Origin: an uncultured Eubacterium sp.
GTDB taxonomy: Bacteria > Bacillota > Clostridia > Lachnospirales > CAG-274
Reading direction: 5' to 3'
DNA: 28,776 nt
Assembly (NCBI GenBank): GCA_900545305.1
Contig: UQYD01000023.1
Coordinates: 1-28,776, forward strand
Part shown: piece by piece, positions 23,924 to 28,776 of the stretch
Numbering within the stretch: position 1 is the first letter of the stretch
Layout: each line of letters begins with the position of its first letter
Program-made: the position numbers and the translations under genes
The notes under the pieces: generated by a model
The model's database searches: none
Seen by the model: the letters and a program-made list of their open reading frames with translations, nothing else
Told to the model about the DNA's origin: nothing

Positions 23924-24811
23924 TTATAAATTATTTAAAGTGTCAAAGGTATATCCTTTGGCTCTTAAACTGTCAATAATATCTCCCAAAGCCTCTGTAT
24001 TGGACTTTGAAACAGCATGAAGTAAAAGAACAGCACCATTGTGATACTTGCTCATTACTGTATTATAAGCCACATCTTTACCTGGCTGAGCTGTAGTTAT
24101 CCAGTCCTTATAAGCAAAGCTCCAAAAAACTGTCTTATAACCCATATTGCTGGTAACAGCCAATGTTCTTTCACTATATTCACCCATAGGTGGTCTAAAC
24201 ACCTTTGGCATAGCCTGTCCTGTTACCTTTTCAAAGGCTTGAGCTGTTTCTGTAAGCTCGTTTTTCAACTGTGAATCGGATAAAGTTGGCGAACTTAAAT
24301 GTTTTACAGAGTGATTACCAACTATATGTCCTTCGGCTACCATTCGTTTTACCAGCTCTGGGTCTGATTCAATATATGGCTTAGTAACAAAAAATGCAGC
24401 TTTTACATTTTTAGCTTTCAAAACATCTAAAATTTTAGATGTATAGCCATTCTCGTAACCTTCATCAAAAGTAAGATATATTTTCTTTTCATTTGGATTG
24501 CCTACATAGTAAGCATTGTATTTATTTAGGGCAACCGAGCCATTTCCCTGAGGTTGTGTATGATTGTTATTAGCTACAAAATACCAACTCTGCTTTGTGT
24601 TAGAAAGTTTAGAGGTATCATAATTTGTAGGCTCTATATTCATCTCATAGGAACTAGCTTTTCCCATTTCTTCTACTGATTTTTCCGAAGACTCTACAAT
24701 ATTATATAGACCATTTTCAGCATCAACGGCAGTATTTATACCACCGGTTATGCTATTTATTGCAGTAGCTCCCAAAACCATAGCAGATACGATTGTCGAA
24801 TATAATTTCAT
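23924..24811 (-). CDS. PdaA-like polysaccharide deacetylase (muramic delta-lactam formation)
   Basis: The 295-residue protein has an N-terminal hydrophobic segment and a NodB-type deacetylase domain at about 105-290. Motifs are YLTFDEGYENGYT (catalytic Asp and metal Asp), GNHSVKHLS (metal His pair), RPPMGEYSE and LLHAVSKSN. The TFDEGYENGYT form is that of PdaA, which removes acetyl groups from muramic acid so that spore cortex delta-lactam can form. The start follows AGGAGG. It lies seven bases after the lipoprotein gene. Confidence 0.88.
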   Translation of the reverse strand: MKLYSTIVSAMVLGATAINSITGGINTAVDAENGLYNIVESSEKSVEEMGKASSYEMNIEPTNYDTSKLSNTKQSWYFVANNNHTQPQGNGSVALNKYNAYYVGNPNEKKIYLTFDEGYENGYTSKILDVLKAKNVKAAFFVTKPYIESDPELVKRMVAEGHIVGNHSVKHLSSPTLSDSQLKNELTETAQAFEKVTGQAMPKVFRPPMGEYSERTLAVTSNMGYKTVFWSFAYKDWITTAQPGKDVAYNTVMSKYHNGAVLLLHAVSKSNTEALGDIIDSLRAKGYTFDTLNNL

Positions 24812-24818
24812 ATTCCTC

Positions 24819-25202
24819 CTATAGTTTTGTTACATTTACAACTTCTATGTCATCATAAGTCTGAGCTTTAGAAACATCAAACTTAAGTGTAATCAAAACA
24901 TTATCTCCACTATTTAAGTTAATTTTAATATTTTTTACAGGCAATGTAATCTTAGAACCTCTTTCGGTTTCTATAACAACAGCATCGTTATCTTTTGTAT
25001 CTACAATACCTGAAATAGAATATTCTCCACTTTTCTGTGTAGGTATTGCCTCATCAACAACAGATTTTACACTATCTTTTTCAATTTCAGTAGCTACTGT
25101 AGATGCTTTTGTAGTTTCGACACCACTTTGTTTACTAGTATTACAAGCTGAAAATCCTAAAAGAGAAGTACCTATTAAGGCAAAAATTATAAATTTTTTC
25201 AT
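24819..25202 (-). CDS. Small lipoprotein
   Basis: The 127-residue protein has a lipoprotein signal (MKKFIIFALIGTSLLGFSAC, modified Cys at 20) and a Ser/Thr/Lys-rich linker. A small beta-rich domain follows (YSISGIVDTKDNDAVVIETE, KITLPVKNIKI), probably an OB-like barrel. The function is unknown. It leads the operon, with AGGAGGGG ahead of the ATG. Confidence 0.8.
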   Translation of the reverse strand: MKKFIIFALIGTSLLGFSACNTSKQSGVETTKASTVATEIEKDSVKSVVDEAIPTQKSGEYSISGIVDTKDNDAVVIETERGSKITLPVKNIKINLNSGDNVLITLKFDVSKAQTYDDIEVVNVTKL

Positions 25203-25228
25203 ATATAACCCCTCCTTTTTATGTAAAT

Positions 25229-25257
25229 ATTATAACATATGCTACAATATTTTTCCA
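25229..25257 (-). promoter_or_regulatory. Promoter of the lipoprotein/pdaA/pgi operon
   Basis: On the minus strand TGGAAA and TATAAT are separated by 17 bases, with TGT before the -10. Confidence 0.6.
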
Positions 25258-25366
25258 TAATTATTTTTAAATTAGTGAATTTTTTTATTTCAAAGAAAGA
25301 CACAAAAATTATAAATATGACAAAATGATAGTACATAGAAATTTTTAAGAAAATTTATTATATCAC

Positions 25367-25392
25367 AAAAAGACACAGACAATATCTGTGCC
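25367..25392 (-). terminator. Terminator of kdgK-kduI
   Basis: On the minus strand GGCACAGA/TCTGTGTC form an 8-bp stem with one G-T pair and a 5-base loop, followed by TTTTT. Confidence 0.85.
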
Positions 25393-25419
25393 TTCTTGCA
25401 TATGTACTCTAAGCAAAAA

Positions 25420-26289
25420 TTACTTTAAGTCGCCAGTCTTTAACCAATCCTGGTCATCATAATCCTTGTTTTCGCCTACCATACCCCAGATGAAAGTATA
25501 AGCCTTTGTACCAACACCAGAGTGGATTGACCAACTTGGAGAAATTACAGCACTTTCGTTCTTCATAACGAGGTGTCTAGTTTCGTCTGGTCTACCCATC
25601 ATATGGAATACAACATTGTCATCGTCCATATCGAAGTATAAGTAAACTTCCATTCTTCTTTCGTGAGTGTGACATGGCATAGTGTTCCAGTTAGAACCTG
25701 GGTCAAGCTTAGTCATACCCATGGCAAGCTGACATGAACCGTATTCAACGCCATCTCTTTCAGATAATCTAGCGAATACTTCGTCATGAATGTACTGGTT
25801 GATAGTTCTCTTGTTACAATCTTCAAGAGAGCCAAGTGGCTTATGATTTGCATCATCATACTGAATAAGTACAGTTGGGTAATTTCTGTGAGCTGTTGCA
25901 CTATTCATATAGAACTTAGGTGGGTTCTTAGGGTCCTTAGCTGAGAAAGAAATTTCCTTTGCACCCATACCAACGTAAATAGCTTCGCTGTTCTTAACTT
26001 CGTAATCCTTACCGTCAACAGTAACGATACCGTCACCACCGATATTGATTGTACCAAGTTCTCTTCTCTGTAAGAAGTATTCAGCTGCTAATTCCTTGCT
26101 ACCTTCAAGCTTTAATGCTTCTGTAGTTGGGCAGATACCACCAAAGATAATTCTATCATTGTGGCTATAAACAAGCTTCATTTCACCAGGAGTGAATACC
26201 TTTTCAACTAAGAAATGGTCTCTTAACTGCTGTGTAGTGTAATGCTTAACATCATCAAAGTGATTTGAATATCTTACTTCTAATTTCAT
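25420..26289 (-). CDS. kduI: 5-dehydro-4-deoxy-D-glucuronate isomerase
   Basis: KduI converts 5-keto-4-deoxyuronate, made from unsaturated pectin or glycosaminoglycan fragments, to 2,5-diketo-3-deoxygluconate. The 289-residue cupin (family about 275-280) shows the zinc ligands in MPCHTHERRMEVYLYFD, plus VGMGAKEISF, SPSWSIHSGVGT and FIWGMVGENK. The start follows GGAGG. It is the second gene of an operon with kdgK. Confidence 0.96.
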   Translation of the reverse strand: MKLEVRYSNHFDDVKHYTTQQLRDHFLVEKVFTPGEMKLVYSHNDRIIFGGICPTTEALKLEGSKELAAEYFLQRRELGTINIGGDGIVTVDGKDYEVKNSEAIYVGMGAKEISFSAKDPKNPPKFYMNSATAHRNYPTVLIQYDDANHKPLGSLEDCNKRTINQYIHDEVFARLSERDGVEYGSCQLAMGMTKLDPGSNWNTMPCHTHERRMEVYLYFDMDDDNVVFHMMGRPDETRHLVMKNESAVISPSWSIHSGVGTKAYTFIWGMVGENKDYDDQDWLKTGDLK

Positions 26290-26322
26290 TTCTAATCCTC
26301 CATAAAAATAATATATTTAGAT

Positions 26323-26372
26323 AAAGGCTGAAAGCTTTACGCCCTCAGCCTTTACAAGTTGCCGACAGGCAA
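26323..26372 (-). other. Two hairpins between kdgK and kduI
   Basis: A perfect 9-bp stem AAAGGCTGA/TCAGCCTTT (26323-26331 with 26345-26353) and a small TTGCC/GGCAA stem (26359-26372) lie in the 101-base gap. No strong T run follows, so mRNA processing or partial attenuation seems more likely than full termination. Confidence 0.5.
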
Positions 26373-26390
26373 CACAATGTGAGAAATAAA

Positions 26391-27440
26391 TTATCTCTGA
26401 ACACGACCTGAACCGTCGCCACCAGCTAATGCTTCTACATCAGCTCTAGTAACAAGGTTGAAGTCACCAGGGATAGTGTGCTTTAATGCAGATGCTGCAA
26501 CAGCATATTCAATAGCTGCCTTCATCTGGTCAACAGGAGCCTTGTCCTGGTTGTCAAGAAGACCACAGATAAGACCACCAGCGAAAGAGTCACCGCCACC
26601 TACTCTATCAACGATAGGGTTGATTTCGTATCTTCTTGAACGGTAGAATTCACGAGAAGCACCATCCATGATACAAGCAGACCAACCATTGTGAGAAGCA
26701 GAGAAAGATTCTCTTAATGAAGAAATAACGAACTTGAAGCCGAACTTATCACACATCTGGTTGAAGATGTCCTTGTAACCAGCCATTTCTAATTCGCCTG
26801 AAGTAACGTCAGTTTCGCCTGGCTTGAAGCCGAGTACCTTTTCAGCATCTTCTTCGTTACCGATACAAACGTCAACATACTGCATAAAGTTAGTCATAAC
26901 CTTCTGAGCCTTTTCTGAAGACCATAATTTCTTTCTGAAGTTAAGGTCACAAGAAACAGTAACGCCCTTAGCCTTAGCAGCCTTTAAAGCAGCTTCTGTA
27001 ACTTCTGCAGCAACGTCGCTTACAGCTGGAGTGATACCAGTGAAGTGGAACCAATCTGCACCATCGAAAATCTTATCGAAGTCGAACTTGTCAGCAGTAG
27101 CAGTAGCGATTGAAGAGTTAGCTCTATCATAAACTACATTAGATGCTCTCATAGAAGCACCAGTTTCAAGGAAGTAAATACCTAATCTATCGCCGCATCT
27201 TACGATGTTCTTAGTTTCTACGCCATACTTTCTTAAAGCAGCAACTGCACATTCACCGATTGGGTTAGCTGGTACAGCAGTTACGAATTCAGCTTCATGA
27301 CCGTAGTTAGCTAAAGAAACAGCTACGTTAGCTTCACCGCCACCATAATTAATATCAAACTCGTCAGCCTGGATAAACTTTTCGTTATTAGGTGTAGATA
27401 ATCTTAACATTATTTCACCCATTGTTACAACTTTGCTCAT
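26391..27440 (-). CDS. kdgK: 2-dehydro-3-deoxygluconokinase (PfkB family)
   Basis: KdgK phosphorylates 2-keto-3-deoxygluconate for entry into glycolysis. The 349-residue protein has the PfkB N-terminal pattern (GEIMLRLSTP, INYGGGEANVAVSLA), a middle SCDLNFRKKLWS typical of KDG kinases, and the C-terminal signature VDRVGGGDSFAGGLICGL with the catalytic Asp. The start follows AAGGAGG by 11 bases. It leads the operon with kduI. Confidence 0.93.
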   Translation of the reverse strand: MSKVVTMGEIMLRLSTPNNEKFIQADEFDINYGGGEANVAVSLANYGHEAEFVTAVPANPIGECAVAALRKYGVETKNIVRCGDRLGIYFLETGASMRASNVVYDRANSSIATATADKFDFDKIFDGADWFHFTGITPAVSDVAAEVTEAALKAAKAKGVTVSCDLNFRKKLWSSEKAQKVMTNFMQYVDVCIGNEEDAEKVLGFKPGETDVTSGELEMAGYKDIFNQMCDKFGFKFVISSLRESFSASHNGWSACIMDGASREFYRSRRYEINPIVDRVGGGDSFAGGLICGLLDNQDKAPVDQMKAAIEYAVAASALKHTIPGDFNLVTRADVEALAGGDGSGRVQR

Positions 27441-27471
27441 TTTGCAAAATTCCTCCTTGTGATTAAAAATT

Positions 27472-27491
27472 TTATGTAGTTACCCACATAA
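27472..27491. promoter_or_regulatory. Candidate operator of kdgK-kduI
   Basis: A 20-bp palindrome, TTATGTAG-TTAC-CCACATAA with one mismatch between arms, starts 12 bases downstream of the -10. It is flanked by a direct repeat CTTGTGATTA (27456-27465 and 27492-27501). The position just after the promoter fits a repressor site for a uronate-responsive regulator. Confidence 0.5.
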
Positions 27492-27502
27492 CTTGTGATT
27501 AG

Positions 27503-27531
27503 ATTATAACATATTTCATTTTGCCTTTCAA
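27503..27531 (-). promoter_or_regulatory. Promoter of kdgK-kduI
   Basis: On the minus strand TTGAAA and TATAAT are separated by 17 bases, with TGT before the -10. Confidence 0.85.
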
Positions 27532-27625
27532 CAGTATATTTCAAATTTTTCATATTTATTTCAGACTTATTACAGTAAATGTTGTATAGAATATGTAATA
27601 CTATTGAAGTTTTGGTATAGAGCAT

Positions 27626-27655
27626 AAAAAAAGTGTAAACTGCTATAGTCTACAC
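27626..27655 (-). terminator. Terminator of spoVT
   Basis: On the minus strand GTGTAGACT/AGTTTACAC form a 9-bp stem with one G-T pair and a 5-base loop, followed by seven T. Confidence 0.9.
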
Positions 27656-27665
27656 CTTTCTCAAT

Positions 27666-28211
27666 TTATTGTTCCATTTGTTTTCCTAAAATACCGGCTG
27701 CTGTCGCTACTAATTTGCCCTCTAATTCTCCTAAAGGCTCTGTATCACTTATCATTATAATTGCTCCCAGTACATCGCCTTCACTTATAATAGGAGTAAT
27801 TAATTCGTGGGAATATATATTTTCGTTATCTACTTCTAATATAGGAACAAAGCCCTTTTCTTGTCTTTTTGCAATAACGGTATTTCTTTTTGCAATAATA
27901 TCTTCCAACTGCTGGCTAATATGCTTTTCTAAAAATTCTTTTTTTGCAGTTCCAGATGCTGCTACAATCTGTTCCTTGTCTGTAATGCAAGTGGTATGTC
28001 CTGCATTTTTTGCAAGACTTTCGGCATATTCCTTTGCAAAATTGCCAAGTTCTCCAAGGGGAGAATATTTTTTTAGTATTATTTCGCCGTCTTTGTCAGT
28101 GAAAATTTCTAAAGGGTCACTTTCTCTGATACGCAATGTTCTTCTAATTTCTTTTGGAATAACAACTCTACCCAAATCATCTATTCTTCTTACAATACCT
28201 GTTGCTTTCAC
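27666..28211 (-). CDS. spoVT: Stage V sporulation protein T
   Basis: SpoVT is a forespore transcription factor that tunes sigma-G genes and germination. The 181-residue product has the AbrB-type swapped-hairpin DNA-binding domain at about 1-52 (ATGIVRRIDDLGRVVIPKEI, RRTLRIRESDPLEIF) and a GAF-like C-terminal domain (ITPIISEGDVLGAIIMIS). I choose the GTG at 28211, seven bases after AGGAGG, which gives the family N-terminus; an upstream frame to 28229 overlaps the ribosome site. Confidence 0.95.
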   Translation of the reverse strand: MKATGIVRRIDDLGRVVIPKEIRRTLRIRESDPLEIFTDKDGEIILKKYSPLGELGNFAKEYAESLAKNAGHTTCITDKEQIVAASGTAKKEFLEKHISQQLEDIIAKRNTVIAKRQEKGFVPILEVDNENIYSHELITPIISEGDVLGAIIMISDTEPLGELEGKLVATAAGILGKQMEQ

Positions 28212-28305
28212 TATTTTTCCTCCTAACAAACAATTTTTAACTTGTATGCCTATTATTTGCCTATTAGACTATATTTATACAATTTTGTAGTTGGGTTAAT
28301 TTGGG

Positions 28306-28443
28306 TATAATATAAGGGATAAACTCCAATTAATATATTACGGATAATAAAATGAATATTGAAGTAATTATATTATTACTAAAGGGATTGAACACATAAA
28401 AATTTAAAGGATACTCTATGATTTTTCAAGAGTGTCCTTTTTT
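28306..28443 (+). ncRNA. Possible short transcript (promoter-like site to strong terminator)
   Basis: TATAAT at 28306-28311 lies 15 bases after TTGTAG. A 12-bp stem (28406-28417 with 28429-28440, one G-T) followed by six T ends at 28443. Between them is no SD-led gene, only a 15-codon frame. A small RNA of about 120 bases is possible; the -35 spacing is short. Confidence 0.3.
28406..28443 (+). terminator. Strong + strand terminator without an obvious gene upstream
   Basis: AAAGGATACTCT/AGAGTGTCCTTT stem with an 11-base loop, then six T. The nearest upstream genes are on the other strand. Confidence 0.8.
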
Positions 28444-28502
28444 ATAGCTATATTTTATCTATAAATGGCATATAATAATTAACAAAGTACAAGAGGTTTA
28501 TT

Positions 28503-28655
28503 ATGAATGGCTGTTCTAATTTATACTTTCTATCAACTATAGCCTGTCAGCTTTCAAAAACTATGTCCAGAGAGGAGTTGGCTATATTGTCTGCCGATTT
28601 AGTTGTTTTAAGTGATATGATTGCTAATATTTTGGTATGGGAAGATATTAAATAA
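28503..28655 (+). CDS. DUF6774-like small protein, 50 aa
   Basis: The 50-residue frame begins MNGCSNLYFLSTIACQLSKT and contains LAILSADLVVLSDMIANIL. The pattern of an N-terminal Cys-bearing helix and a second helix with LAxxLxxLxDxLAxIL fits the DUF6774 family of small Clostridial proteins of unknown function. AAGAGG lies six bases before the ATG. It precedes the TspO-like gene by 19 bases. Confidence 0.65.
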   Translation: MNGCSNLYFLSTIACQLSKTMSREELAILSADLVVLSDMIANILVWEDIK

Positions 28656-28674
28656 ACAAAGGGGTTGAATGTAT

Positions 28675-28776
28675 ATGCCAAAAATAAAAGATAAAAGTGC
28701 ATTAATTATATCCATACTTATTCCCATTGCTATTGGTGCTTTATCAGCCCTTTTCAGCAATAATATGTCATCTTAT
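28675..28776 (+). CDS. TspO/MBR family (tryptophan-rich sensory) protein, N-terminal part
   Basis: Only 34 residues are inside the window: MPKIKDKSALIISILIPIAI followed by GALSALFSNNMSSY. A basic start and first helix ending G-LSALFS, then a short loop with a Tyr, match the beginning of bacterial TspO proteins, which bind porphyrins in the membrane. The gene runs off the right end. AAAGGGG lies about 10 bases before the ATG. Confidence 0.65.
   Translation, partial: MPKIKDKSALIISILIPIAIGALSALFSNNMSSY

Noticed and set aside
27715..28290. A 191-codon open frame antisense to spoVT
   Set aside because: It mirrors a clearly conserved sporulation gene, has no ribosome site and its sequence is the usual Ser/Ile/Phe-rich shadow.

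Overview
The window comes from the chromosome of a low-GC, spore-forming anaerobic Firmicute of the Clostridia, most likely of Lachnospiraceae or Anaerotignum type (inferred). The support is spoVT, a PdaA-type cortex deacetylase, a SpoIID/LytB protein, a sodium-translocating decarboxylase beta subunit, strong AGGAGG ribosome sites, and a kduI/kdgK pair for pectin-derived uronates.

The left flank (1-3264, + strand) holds the end of a decarboxylase beta subunit, a 34-residue OadG-related peptide, and a spoIID-like/queA operon. The right flank is ordinary chromosome. It holds an adaptor-ATPase-permease (MacAB-like) operon (15182-18745, +), a stand-alone trpD (18832-19851, +), fakA and its Asp23-family partner divergent from rpmB (19941-22375), a lipoprotein/pdaA-like/pgi operon (22557-25202, -), kdgK-kduI (25420-27440, -), spoVT (-), a DUF6774-type small gene, and the start of a TspO/MBR gene.

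Between them, from about 3.3 to 15 kb and almost wholly on the minus strand, lies an accessory island. At its upstream (right) end are a gene of unknown function and a DUF927-type primase-helicase. The DNA just downstream of the primase is rich in short repeats and may be a replication origin. Small genes follow (81 aa, a 52-aa membrane peptide, DUF2442), then three near-identical-length 49-aa paralogs interleaved with two broken genes.

The most notable part is 3.3-8.2 kb. I read it as an array of orphan toxin-immunity cassettes derived from a phage MuF (SPP1 gp7-like) minor head protein. Unit 1 keeps only the last ~24 codons of a toxin plus an immunity-like gene (7709-8026). Unit 2 is a MuF tail fused to a DUF6883-like toxin, followed by a 54-aa DUF4926-like immunity gene. 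Unit 3 is a MuF tail fused to a deaminase-type toxin, followed by an acidic immunity protein. Units 2 and 3 share a 200-bp pre-toxin segment that aligns without gaps (23 mismatches by my count). The units are separated by copies of a ~70-150 bp boundary repeat that carries minus-strand terminators. An HsdM-like methylase gene sits exactly inside one boundary repeat and splits it in two. A decayed second copy of the unit-3 immunity gene lies at 9515-9893. No integrase, full-length MuF gene or structural phage genes are present, so this looks like a decayed prophage or satellite kept as a toxin-tip/immunity reservoir.
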